A stretch of 64,000 nt of DNA, from positions 47,501 through 111,500 of the forward strand of contig NZ_JACIJI010000005.1 of NCBI RefSeq assembly GCF_014199335.1, in the 5' to 3' direction. Position 1 is the stretch's first letter; each line of letters begins with the position of its first letter. Made by a program: the position numbers and the translations under genes. The notes below the pieces were generated by a model. It searched no databases. It saw only the letters and a program-made list of their open reading frames with translations, and was not told the DNA's origin. Below are positions 9,120 through 15,774 of the stretch, piece after piece. Origin of the DNA: Stakelama sediminis (GTDB taxonomy: Bacteria; Pseudomonadota; Alphaproteobacteria; Sphingomonadales; Sphingomonadaceae).

Positions 9120-10061
9120 ATGCGACTGGATTTCATCAAATGCCACGGGTCGGGGAACGATTTCCCGCTGATCGATGCACGCTTCCTGACGCTGGATGAC
9201 GGACAATGGGCGGCGGTGGCGCGGCTGATGGCCGATCGGGACGGTCCGGTCGGCGGCGACGGGCTGTTGCTGCTGGTGCCGGGGGACGCAACCCATGCGT
9301 TCGGGATGCGGATGTTCAATTCGGACGGCAGTGAGGCCGAAACCTGCCTTAACGGGCTGCGCTGCACGGCGCGGCTGGGGTTCGAGGTAACGGGGCTGGA
9401 CCATGCGCCGGTAAAGCTCAAAACCAGCAGCGCGCAGGCGGCCCTTGCCGAAGCGATTTCGCCGGGGGTGGCGACGATCCGCACGCGGGCCGGACCGGCT
9501 TCGACCGCCTGTGCCGATGTCGGACTGGTCGGGGTTGGTGAAAGGATCGTCGATGCGGTGATTCCGGGGTTGCCGAGCGAACGGCACTTTACCGGCGTGG
9601 CCATGCCCAACCCGCATCTGGTGACATTCGTGGATGCGGTGGACGAAGCGGAACTGGTGGCGCTGGGCGACTGGTGCGAAGCCGGGCCGGCGCTGATCCC
9701 GGCACGCGCCAATGTGAGCTTCGTCGAACTGCGAGCGGGCGGACTGTTCGTGCGGACCTATGAGCGCGGGGTCGGGCTGACCGACAGTTGCGGCAGCGCG
9801 ATGGCGGCGTCGACCTATGCCGCCGGGCTGACCGGGCGTACGGCGTTCGGGGCGGAGGTCAACGTGTTTAACCGCGGCGGGCTGGTACGTGCAACTGCGC
9901 AAGCCGACGGGATGGTCGAAATCTCCGGCAATGCGACGTTCGATTATGACGCGCATGTCGAGATCGACCCCGATGCCGGGACCATCGGCGCGGTGGCGAT
10001 GGTCGAGGAACGCGGCAAAGAGTCGGCGGCATGGAAGGCGGCGGTCGAGGCGCTGGCCTAG
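9120..10061 (+). CDS. dapF: Diaminopimelate epimerase-like protein (PLP-independent racemase)
   Basis: A 313-residue DapF-fold protein. The N-terminal KCHGSGNDFPLIDA matches the DapF signature, and the two active-site cysteines are recognisable as Cys76 (ETCLNGLRC) and Cys224 (TDSCGSAMA). DapF converts LL- to meso-diaminopimelate for lysine and peptidoglycan synthesis in the cytoplasm. The first motif reads CLNG rather than the usual CGNG, and the protein is longer than E. coli DapF, so a different amino-acid substrate is possible. ATG at 9120 fits homologues; ATG at 9111 is an alternative. The TAG stop lies inside the CTAG at the left end of a 148-bp repeat. Confidence 0.75.
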   Translation: MRLDFIKCHGSGNDFPLIDARFLTLDDGQWAAVARLMADRDGPVGGDGLLLLVPGDATHAFGMRMFNSDGSEAETCLNGLRCTARLGFEVTGLDHAPVKLKTSSAQAALAEAISPGVATIRTRAGPASTACADVGLVGVGERIVDAVIPGLPSERHFTGVAMPNPHLVTFVDAVDEAELVALGDWCEAGPALIPARANVSFVELRAGGLFVRTYERGVGLTDSCGSAMAASTYAAGLTGRTAFGAEVNVFNRGGLVRATAQADGMVEISGNATFDYDAHVEIDPDAGTIGAVAMVEERGKESAAWKAAVEALA

Positions 10062-10205
10062 GACGGATCGCCATTCAGCCCTGATGGCCTGCAAATAGCG
10101 GCTTTCCGTGCTTCCAGTGCTCACGTACTGAAAGTACGCTGCGCGCCGGGTCACGAAAATCCACTATTTTCGTCACATCATCTTCTGAATGGCGATCCAT
10201 CCTGG
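10058..10205. repeat. 148-bp dispersed repeat, copy A (MITE-like, terminal inverted repeats)
   Basis: Nearly the same 148 bases occur at 31525-31672, with about ten differences by eye. The ends are inverted: GGACGGATCGCCATTCAG at the left and CTGAATGGCGATCCATCC at the right, flanked by CTAG and CTGG. An internal hairpin CGTAC-tgaaa-GTACG sits within a wider CCAGTGC/GCGCCGG stem. It carries no coding capacity of its own. It overlaps the stop codon of the dapF-like gene. Confidence 0.85.
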
Positions 10206-10357
10206 CCCGACGTCGATACGCAGCCGAAACCGGTTTGCGATGAAAGGAGCGACTTTGCGACGAGCGGAGCGCCTTTTTGCCGGGATCGGGCGTTTTTCCG
10301 ATGCCTCCCATGCCCGGGGCACTGCGTCCCGGCGAGAGGTCCGTATGGAGCAGGACC

Positions 10358-10501
10358 ATGAAGGATCAGGACAAAAAACCCCAGCAGGGTCGTCAGGATC
10401 AGCAGCGTCAGAAGGGCGTTGCCCAGCAACAGAACAAGCAGAGCAAGCAACAGGGCAGCGGTCGTCAGTCGCAGCGTAACGAGGACGATCACGAACGCTG
10501 A
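10358..10501 (+). CDS. Small glutamine/lysine-rich hypothetical protein
   Basis: A 47-residue highly charged, Q-rich peptide (begins MKDQDKKPQQGRQ, ends NEDDHER) with no hydrophobic segment and probably disordered. An ATG with GGAG eight bases upstream and an intrinsic terminator 24 bases after the stop make a self-contained gene. I do not recognise a function. The composition (Q, K, R, D) is reminiscent of small nucleic-acid- or stress-associated proteins, but that is only a guess. It lies between repeat copy A and the GTA cluster. Confidence 0.6.
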   Translation: MKDQDKKPQQGRQDQQRQKGVAQQQNKQSKQQGSGRQSQRNEDDHER

Positions 10502-10524
10502 CGTCCCGGCGCGATCTGACAAGG

Positions 10525-10560
10525 AAGGGGCTGCGTTTCGGCGCGGCCCTTTTCTTTTTT
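10525..10560 (+). terminator. Rho-independent terminator after the small Q-rich gene
   Basis: The stem AAGGGGCTGCG / CGCGGCCCTT (one bulged G, one G-U pair) with a six-base loop is followed by TTTTCTTTTTT. It ends the small gene at 10358 and insulates the GTA cluster from upstream transcription. Confidence 0.85.
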
Positions 10561-10697
10561 GGGTGAGAGGTGGATTGCCGCGTCGCTGTCGCCCTTCGCA
10601 ATGACGGCGGATAAGTATATAACCAAATAGGCACTTTTTGATTGACATCGTCACGCTGATGTGGCAATGGATGTGCACGCTGAAAAATTGTGAGTCG

Positions 10698-10735
10698 CAA
10701 ACGGGCTGAGGGCAGAGATGCTTTCGGCCCGTTTG
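10698..10735 (+). promoter_or_regulatory. Hairpin in the leader of the GTA cluster
   Basis: Perfect 9-bp arms CAAACGGGC (10698-10706) and GCCCGTTTG (10727-10735) flank a 20-base loop, ending 15 bases before the first GTA gene. There is no U-tract. It could be an operator, a translational control hairpin or an attenuator; a TTGACA box at 10641 lacks a convincing -10. Confidence 0.45.
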
Positions 10736-10750
10736 CGTTGGGGGGATGCG

Positions 10751-11230
10751 ATGGCGGCGAAAAAGCGGCAGGCGGCGAAAGCGCCGGGACTGGCAGTGCG
10801 CAAGGCGTGTTTTCTGGAAGTGTTGCGGCAGACCGGCAATGTCAGCCGTGCGGCGCGGGAAGCGGGATTGACAAGCGGGACGGTGTATCGCCATCGCGCG
10901 CGGTTTGCGAAATTCGCCGCCGACTGGGACGCGGCGATCAACGAATCGCTCGACACGCTGGAGGCCGAACTGCTCGAACGGGCGCGCAACGGGGTGGAAA
11001 AGCCGGTTTATTTTCGCGGCGAGCTGGTCGGCAGCGTGCGAACCTATTCGGATACTCTGGCGATGTTTATGCTGAAGGCACGGCGGCCCGAAGTCTATGA
11101 CCGTCTGGGCGGCCATGCGACACCGATGGGCGTGCGCGGCATGACGCAGGAAGAGGCGAAGGCCGAGGTGCTGCGCAGGCTCGACCGGCTGGCGGAGGCA
11201 GGTGGGGAACAGGAAGGCGAGGGCGCGTGA
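10751..11230 (+). CDS. GTA small terminase-like protein (g1)
   Basis: A 159-residue protein whose N-terminal half holds a helix-turn-helix (TGNVSRAAREAGLTSGTVYRHRARF), as in DNA-recognition subunits of terminases. The C-terminal half is charged and helical (TQEEAKAEVLRRLDRLAEA). Position immediately before the large terminase, with a GTGA overlap, matches RcGTA gene 1. It would recruit DNA for packaging. ATG at 10751 follows a GGGGGA ribosome site and lies beyond the leader hairpin; an upstream in-frame ATG at 10718 is inside that hairpin. Confidence 0.75.
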   Translation: MAAKKRQAAKAPGLAVRKACFLEVLRQTGNVSRAAREAGLTSGTVYRHRARFAKFAADWDAAINESLDTLEAELLERARNGVEKPVYFRGELVGSVRTYSDTLAMFMLKARRPEVYDRLGGHATPMGVRGMTQEEAKAEVLRRLDRLAEAGGEQEGEGA

Positions 11231-12513
11231 CGGCCACTGCGCGGACAGTCGCGGCCGGGGACGCGCGGCGCAGGTTCGAACGGCGATCGAGGGACTGGAA
11301 AAAATGTTTGTCGGAATGGTCGTTCTGGGCCGATCCGCGGCAATTACCGCCGCCGGGCGACTGGCGGGTGTGGCTGATGCTGGCGGGACGCGGGTTCGGC
11401 AAGACGCGCGCCGGGGCGGAATGGGTGCGCGCGCTGGCCGAGGCGGACGGGAGCTTGCGTATCGCGCTGGTCGGCGCGACGCTGGCCGAGGTGCGCAGTG
11501 TCATGATCGAAGGCGAAAGCGGGATATTGGCGACGGCGGATCAGGCGAATGTGCCGAAATTCGAACCGTCGCGCGGGCGGCTGGTCTGGCGGTCGGGGGC
11601 ACAGGCTTTCGTGCATTCGGGCGAGCGGCCCGAAGGGTTGCGCGGGCCGCAATTCCATATCGCCTGGTGCGATGAGATTGCCAAATGGGCCTATCCCACG
11701 CGGAGCTGGGACAATCTGGCGATGGGATTGCGGCTGGGCGAGCGGCCGCGCGTGCTGGTGACGACGACGCCGCGACCGATCCCCTTGCTGCGCGATCTGG
11801 CGAAACAGCAGGGCGTGGCGGTGGTGCGGGGGCGAACGGTGGAAAACCGGATGCTGCCCGATGTCTTTCAGCAGGCGATGGCGGCGATGTACGGAGGTAC
11901 GCGGCTGGGGCGGCAGGAACTGGACGGCGAGCTGATCGACGATGTAGCGGGTGCATTGTGGACTCGTGCGCTGCTGGAAAGTGTGCGGGTCGCGGGGCAT
12001 CCGACGATCCGGCGCGTGGTGGTGGGCGTCGATCCGCCCGCCGGGAGCCATGGCGATGCCTGCGGGATCGTCGCGGTGGCGCTGGGTCGCGACGGCAAGG
12101 CCTATGTGCTCGACGATGCGAGCGTCGGCGCGGTGTCGCCCGAAGGCTGGGCGCGCGCGGTGGCGGCGTGTGCGGTGCGCAACGGGGCCGACCGGGTGGT
12201 GGCCGAGGCGAATAATGGCGGGGAGATGGTCAAAAGCGTGCTGATGGCCGCGGATGCGATGCTGCCGGTAAAGCTGGTCCATGCCAGCCGGGGCAAGAGC
12301 GCGCGCGCCGAGCCGGTGGCGGCGCTGTACGAAGGCGGGCGGGCATTCCATGTCGGCGCGTTTCCGACGCTGGAGGACGAACTGTGCGGCCTGATCGCGG
12401 GCGGCGGCTATGAAGGGCCGGGGCGGTCGCCGGATCGCGCCGATGCACTGGTCTGGGCGATGACCGAGGCGATGCTGAAACGGCGCGGCGAGGCGGGGGT
12501 GCGGGTGGTTTGA
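11227..12513 (+). CDS. GTA/phage large terminase, packaging ATPase-nuclease (g2)
   Basis: A 428-residue motor protein. Walker A is GRGFGKT (residues 54-60), Walker B with the catalytic acid is WCDE (147-150) and the coupling motif is VTTTPRP. A C-terminal RNase H-like nuclease domain follows, with acidic residues in VVGVDPPAG and SPDRADALVW. It pumps DNA into proheads. GTG at 11227 overlaps the stop of g1. A strong terminator directly follows, which is unexpected because the head genes it serves come later, after an inserted block. Confidence 0.9.
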   Translation: MTATARTVAAGDARRRFERRSRDWKKCLSEWSFWADPRQLPPPGDWRVWLMLAGRGFGKTRAGAEWVRALAEADGSLRIALVGATLAEVRSVMIEGESGILATADQANVPKFEPSRGRLVWRSGAQAFVHSGERPEGLRGPQFHIAWCDEIAKWAYPTRSWDNLAMGLRLGERPRVLVTTTPRPIPLLRDLAKQQGVAVVRGRTVENRMLPDVFQQAMAAMYGGTRLGRQELDGELIDDVAGALWTRALLESVRVAGHPTIRRVVVGVDPPAGSHGDACGIVAVALGRDGKAYVLDDASVGAVSPEGWARAVAACAVRNGADRVVAEANNGGEMVKSVLMAADAMLPVKLVHASRGKSARAEPVAALYEGGRAFHVGAFPTLEDELCGLIAGGGYEGPGRSPDRADALVWAMTEAMLKRRGEAGVRVV

Positions 12514-12522
12514 GGTGTCGTG

Positions 12523-12548
12523 AATAACCCGCTCCGGGTTATTTTCTC
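12523..12548 (+). terminator. Rho-independent terminator after large terminase
   Basis: AATAACCCG-ctc-CGGGTTATT is a perfect 9-bp stem, followed by TTCTC. It begins nine bases after the g2 stop and separates the packaging genes from the rest of the GTA cluster. Confidence 0.75.
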
Positions 12549-12594
12549 ATTGCGGAATACATAATGTTAGATAGATATAACAGTCGCACCCGGT

Positions 12595-12855
12595 GACAGT
12601 CGCGCTACCTCTCGTTGGGGTCTAGCTCGAACTAAAAACCAAACGAGTACTGGCGAGGCCATCGCCGGGTGTGCGCACAGACGCACTCTTCCCGACCAAG
12701 CCGCCAGCGCACATAGGAACGGACGTGAACCCGTTTCATAGCGCACCTTCCTTTCTGGTGCCCGGGTTAAAGCCCGGTCTCCGGGATGCCCCATGCGTCC
12801 CGCGTCGATAGGACGTCGTGGGACGGAGAACAGAAAGTGCAGTAGCGCGACTGTC
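12595..12855 (-). other. Inverted-repeat-bounded structured element carrying a small ORF
   Basis: GACAGTCGCGCTAC (12595-12608) is perfectly inverted as GTAGCGCGACTGTC (12842-12855), enclosing 233 bases. Read on the minus strand, the first half can fold into successive hairpins: CGTCCTATCGACG, GGGACGCATGGGGCATCCC and CCGGGCTTTAACCCGG. These are followed by a ribosome site and a 35-codon ORF. The flanks (12549-12594 and 12860-12973) are AT-rich against a GC-rich background. It may be a small mobile element or a structured RNA; I cannot match it to a known class. Confidence 0.5.
12632..12739 (-). CDS. 35-residue small protein, VxVRSYVR...AHTRRWPR motif
   Basis: The reading frame is preceded by GGAAGG at six bases from the ATG, a good ribosome site for such a short frame. 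The product is basic, with VHVRSYVRW followed by CVCAHTRRWPR. It resembles the short repeat type VRGYTR..G.YV..HTRR.P seen in small phage- and plasmid-linked proteins, which is from memory and not checked. Two cysteines lie close together (CVC). It is antisense to the GTA cluster and lies wholly inside the inverted-repeat element. A different 75-codon frame over the same stretch lacks such a site. Confidence 0.5.
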   Translation of the reverse strand: MKRVHVRSYVRWRLGREECVCAHTRRWPRQYSFGF

Positions 12856-12921
12856 GGACGTAAGTATCAAATATCCCGGTTATTCCAGTCAAGTGTTCAT
12901 TGTTTGTTTTTCTCTGGATTA

Positions 12922-12957
12922 TTGACTGCTGCTGAACATGCTATGATAAAATCATAG
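12922..12957 (+). promoter_or_regulatory. Promoter and palindromic operator of the toxin-antitoxin pair
   Basis: TTGACT (12922-12927) and GATAAA (12945-12950) are spaced 17 bases apart as -35 and -10. A perfect palindrome CTATGAT-AAA-ATCATAG (12941-12957) covers the -10, as expected for autoregulation by a ribbon-helix-helix antitoxin. GAAGGAG follows just before the antitoxin ATG. Confidence 0.7.
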
Positions 12958-12973
12958 TTGAAGGAGCGTCGTC

Positions 12974-13228
12974 ATGTCGAAACCCGTCACCGTTACGTTG
13001 GGCAGGCTTGCCGAGACGGCGCAGGCCTATGTCGCGGAAGGGCGCTATGCGTCGATGAGCGAGGTGATGCGGGCCGGTATCCGCGCGCTGGAACGCGAGC
13101 AGCAGGCGCTCGATTCGATCTATCGCGCGAAGGTGGCGGAGGCGCTGGCGGATCAGCGCGAGGCCGTGCCGCTGGCGAAAGGCTTTGCCGAGGTACGGGA
13201 GCGGATTGCGCGCGACCGCGACGCATGA
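12974..13228 (+). CDS. Type II antitoxin, ParD-like ribbon-helix-helix protein
   Basis: An 84-residue antitoxin. The N-terminal strand KPVTVTLGRLAE and helices through SMSEVMRAGIRALEREQ form a ribbon-helix-helix DNA-binding fold. The C-terminal part (AKVAEALADQREAVPLAKG...) is the toxin-wrapping tail. It would neutralise the next gene's product and repress the operon at the palindrome over its -10. Strong ribosome site GAAGGAG. The stop overlaps the toxin start as ATGA. Its presence inside a GTA cluster is unusual. Confidence 0.85.
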   Translation: MSKPVTVTLGRLAETAQAYVAEGRYASMSEVMRAGIRALEREQQALDSIYRAKVAEALADQREAVPLAKGFAEVRERIARDRDA

Positions 13229-13527
13229 GTCACCGTGTTGCGCTGTCGCGGCCGGCGATGGACGATCTGGTTGCGGTCCATCGCTGGATCGCTGCCGAAG
13301 CCGGGGAAGCGATTGCGGACGGCTATATTGACCGGATTGAAAAATGCTGTGCGGGGCTGGAGCAGTTTCCCGACCGGGGGACGCCGCGCCCGGAAATGGG
13401 ACAAGGGGTGCGCTCGCTGAGTTTCGAGCGGACGATGGTGCTCTTCTATCGGACGGCGGAGGATATGGTGATGATCCTGCGGGTGTTGCATGGTGCGCGG
13501 GAGTTGAGGGAGTTTGATGTCGAATGA
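13225..13527 (+). CDS. Type II toxin, ParE/RelE superfamily
   Basis: A 100-residue toxin of the ParE/RelE fold: LSRPAMDDLVAVHRWIA at the N-terminus, LEQFPDRGTPRPEMGQGVRSLSF in the middle and VLFYRTAEDMVMILRVLHGARE at the end. ParE members inhibit DNA gyrase, whereas RelE members cleave mRNA; the sequence pattern (FPxxGxPR, ILRVLHGARE) favours ParE. Translation is coupled to the antitoxin by the ATGA overlap. The gene looks intact. Confidence 0.85.
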   Translation: MSHRVALSRPAMDDLVAVHRWIAAEAGEAIADGYIDRIEKCCAGLEQFPDRGTPRPEMGQGVRSLSFERTMVLFYRTAEDMVMILRVLHGARELREFDVE

Positions 13528-13556
13528 CTTCTGTCCGGCAGAAAATGAAATAAGCG

Positions 13557-14285
13557 ATGTGCGTGCTTGCGATAGCGTGGCGGGTCGATCCGCGCTGGCG
13601 GCTGGTCGCGGCGGGGAACCGGGATGAGCTGCACGCGCGGCCTGCCTTGCCGCTGGCGCGGTGGGAGGATGTGCCGGGACTGATCGCCGGAGGCGATGCG
13701 GTGGGCGGCGGCACCTGGCTGGGCGTGCAGGAGGCGGGGCGGTTCGCGGTGGTGACGAATGTTCGTAATCCGCAGGGCCCTGATCCGGCGAAACGGTCGC
13801 GCGGCGGGCTGGTGACGGATGCGCTGACGCAGGGGATGGACGCGCTGGGGGCGGTGGAGGCCTATAACCCCTTCAACCTGATCGTGGTGGACGGGGCCAC
13901 GGCGATGCTGTTGTCCAACCGGCCGGAGCCGGTGCGGCACATGCTGGAGCCGGGGGTGCATGGCCTGTCGAACGGGCTGCACGATGCGCCCTGGCCCAAG
14001 ACGCGTGCGGTCGAACGCGCGGTTGCGGACTGGATCGATGCCGGGGATGAATCGGTGGAGCCGCTGTTCGCAGCACTACGCGATGAACGGGCGTTCGGAG
14101 CGAGCGACGGCGATGCGCTGGAGCCGGTGAACTCCCCGGTGTTTATGCGCAATGCGCGGTACGGGACGCGATGCAGCACCGTGGTGACGGTCGATGCGGA
14201 CGGGAATGGGGCGATTACCGAGCGGCGGTTCGATGCCGGGGGCGAAGAGACCGGCGAGACGTGCATTCGGTTCTGCTGGCAATAA
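13557..14285 (+). CDS. NRDE/TANGO2 family protein
   Basis: A 242-residue protein beginning MCVLAIAW with the family-defining AAGNRDELHARPA at residues 19-31. It also has a GGGTWLGV segment, ATVTN-like FAVVTNVRNP and the GLSNGLHDAPWPKT motif. Cys2 after removal of Met could act as an N-terminal nucleophile. TANGO2 homologues have been linked to heme handling and to lipid metabolism in eukaryotes; the bacterial role is unclear. It is not part of canonical GTA clusters and lies in the inserted block, 29 bases after the toxin, with a weak ribosome site. Confidence 0.8.
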   Translation: MCVLAIAWRVDPRWRLVAAGNRDELHARPALPLARWEDVPGLIAGGDAVGGGTWLGVQEAGRFAVVTNVRNPQGPDPAKRSRGGLVTDALTQGMDALGAVEAYNPFNLIVVDGATAMLLSNRPEPVRHMLEPGVHGLSNGLHDAPWPKTRAVERAVADWIDAGDESVEPLFAALRDERAFGASDGDALEPVNSPVFMRNARYGTRCSTVVTVDADGNGAITERRFDAGGEETGETCIRFCWQ

Positions 14286-14319
14286 TCTGAAAGGACGTTG
14301 AGGGGGGCTTTTGTGGCGA

Positions 14320-14369
14320 TCCCCCTCCACCGCGTTTTCGCGCGGTCCCCTCCCCATGGGGTGAGGCGG
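14320..14369. repeat. REP-like palindromic repeat 1 in the GTA cluster
   Basis: Pyrimidine-rich CCCCCTCC precedes the hairpin ACCGCG-ttttcg-CGCGGT (14329-14346), then CCCCATGGGG (14352-14361). The same CCCCTCC-hairpin-GGGG style recurs in the gaps at 16391, 17963 and 20196. It lies between the TANGO2-like gene and the portal gene. Confidence 0.6.
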
Positions 14370-14389
14370 ATTTTTTAAAGGAGAAGGGC

Positions 14390-15499
14390 ATGAAATGGTT
14401 CGGGCGCAAGGCGGCCGGGCGCGACGGTGCGCGTCCGCCATTGTCGCGGGTGGGCAGCGTGCCGGTGATCGGCGAATGGCCGCGATCCTATGAAGCGCAG
14501 GTGCGCGATGCCTATTGCGCCAATGCGGTGGCGCAGCGGGCGGTGCGGCTGGTGGCGGAAAGCGTCGGAAGCGCGCCACTGGCCGCGTCGCAGCCGGAAC
14601 TGGCGGCGCTGGTCGATGCGCGTGCCGGGGGGCAGGCATTGCTGGAGACGGTCGCGTCCTATCTGCTGTTGCACGGCAATGCCTATGTGCAGGTGATCGA
14701 CGATGGCGCGGGCGGAGTGGCCGAGCTGTATGCGCTGCGCCCCGAACGGGTGACGGTGGAGCCGGATGCGCAGGGCTGGCCCGTCGCCTATCGCTATCGG
14801 GTGGGGGAGCGGGTGACGCGGCTGGCGGCCGAGGATGCGGGCGGCAGGCCGGCGGTGGTGCATATTCGCGGCTTTAACCCGGTCGACGACCATTACGGGC
14901 TGGGGTGCCTGGGCGCGGCGGCGGGCGCGGTGGCGATCCACAATGCCGCGTCGACATGGAACAAGGCGCTGCTCGACAATGCGGCGCGGCCCAGCGGGGC
15001 GCTGGTCTATGATCCCGGCGATGGCGCGGCGATGAGCGCGGATCAGTTCGAGCGACTGCGCACCGAAATGGAGGGTGCGTTTCAGGGTGCGGCCAATGCG
15101 GGCAGGCCGATGCTGCTGGAGGGCGGGCTGAAATGGCAGGCGATGAGCCTGTCGCCCGCGGATATGGATTTTGTCGGGCTGAAAGCCGCGGCGGCGCGGG
15201 AGATCGCGCTGGCATTCGGGGTGCCGCCGATGCTGCTGGGCCTGCCCGGCGACAGCACGCACGCAAACTATCGCGAGGCCAACCGGGCGCTGTGGCGGCT
15301 GTCGGTGCTGCCGCTGGCCGACATGATGCTGGGGGCGCTGGCACAGGCGCTGGGCGCGTGGTTTCCCGGCGCGATGCTGCGGGTGGACCGGGACAAGGTG
15401 CCCGCACTGGCCGAGGATCGCGAGCGGCTGTGGAAACAGGTGTCGGGTGCGGATTTCCTGAGCGATGAGGAAAAGCGCGCGATGCTGGGGATCGGTTGA
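14390..15499 (+). CDS. GTA/phage portal protein, HK97 family (g3)
   Basis: A 369-residue portal protein: N-terminal AYCANAVAQRAVRLVAESVGS, the central LLHGNAYVQVIDDG...ALRPERVTVEPD, then GLKAAAAREIALAFGVPPMLLGLPGDSTHANYREA, all typical HK97 portal segments. It forms the dodecameric ring at the capsid vertex through which DNA enters and leaves. Size is close to that of other GTA portals. AAAGGAG precedes the ATG at 14390. The gene is separated from terminase by about 1.9 kb of inserted material. Confidence 0.9.
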   Translation: MKWFGRKAAGRDGARPPLSRVGSVPVIGEWPRSYEAQVRDAYCANAVAQRAVRLVAESVGSAPLAASQPELAALVDARAGGQALLETVASYLLLHGNAYVQVIDDGAGGVAELYALRPERVTVEPDAQGWPVAYRYRVGERVTRLAAEDAGGRPAVVHIRGFNPVDDHYGLGCLGAAAGAVAIHNAASTWNKALLDNAARPSGALVYDPGDGAAMSADQFERLRTEMEGAFQGAANAGRPMLLEGGLKWQAMSLSPADMDFVGLKAAAAREIALAFGVPPMLLGLPGDSTHANYREANRALWRLSVLPLADMMLGALAQALGAWFPGAMLRVDRDKVPALAEDRERLWKQVSGADFLSDEEKRAMLGIG

Positions 15500-15510
15500 G
15501 AGAGTTGTTT

Positions 15511-15609
15511 GGGGTTCGCGAGGCGAACCCCTGGCCATGCCGCCCCGCCTCCTCACCCGGCCACCAATGGTCCCATAGAATATGGTGGCCGGGTGGGGAG
15601 GCGGGGCGG
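15511..15609. repeat. Two strong inverted repeats after portal (9 bp and 27 bp)
   Basis: GGGGTTCGC-gag-GCGAACCCC lies at 15511-15531. It is followed by a 27-bp stem with one mismatch (left arm 15540-15566, right arm 15583-15609, 16-base loop). It lies at the 3' ends of two converging transcripts, the portal gene and the antisense small membrane genes, so it may act as a two-way transcription end or RNA-stability block. There is no U-tract. Confidence 0.75.
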
Positions 15610-15625
15610 GCGGTTTGTGTCTGAT

Positions 15626-15769
15626 CTAATGCGTGCAGGTCAGCTTGATACGGTTGAACCGGCCGCCCGCCTGTTCGCAGCGATGGCCGAGGATGAAGGG
15701 CAGCACGAAAAAGAAGGCTAGTAGCGCGGCGCCGAAGCCTGCCATCACGGGTTTGAGGTAGCGGCGCAT
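15626..15769 (-). CDS. Small single-pass membrane protein with CxxxGG...N...C tail
   Basis: A 47-residue protein. A hydrophobic helix (MAGFGAALLAFFFVLPFILG, residues 9-28) is followed by RCEQAGGRFNRIKLTCTH. The tail repeats the pattern C-E-x-A-G-G-x-[FW]-N-R-...-C found in the neighbouring gene's product (KCEAAGGIWNRSARVCE), so the two are probably paralogues. The two cysteines could form a periplasmic disulfide. The start lies five bases past the stop of the preceding minus-strand gene, suggesting an operon. Function unknown. Confidence 0.6.
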   Translation of the reverse strand: MRRYLKPVMAGFGAALLAFFFVLPFILGHRCEQAGGRFNRIKLTCTH

Positions 15770-15774
15770 GGACG

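Noticed and set aside
10641..10700. Sigma-70 promoter before the GTA small terminase
   Set aside because: TTGACA is present at 10641 but the expected -10 (CAATGG) is poor; left as a possible element only.
12567..12794. A 75-codon minus-strand frame over the inverted-repeat element
   Set aside because: No ribosome site at its start and it overlaps the better supported 35-codon frame in another phase.
12595..12855. tmRNA, RNase P RNA or 6S RNA
   Set aside because: I saw no tRNA-like 3' domain, tag reading frame ending in AVAA or AAA, or conserved RNase P core; the closing stem alone is not enough.
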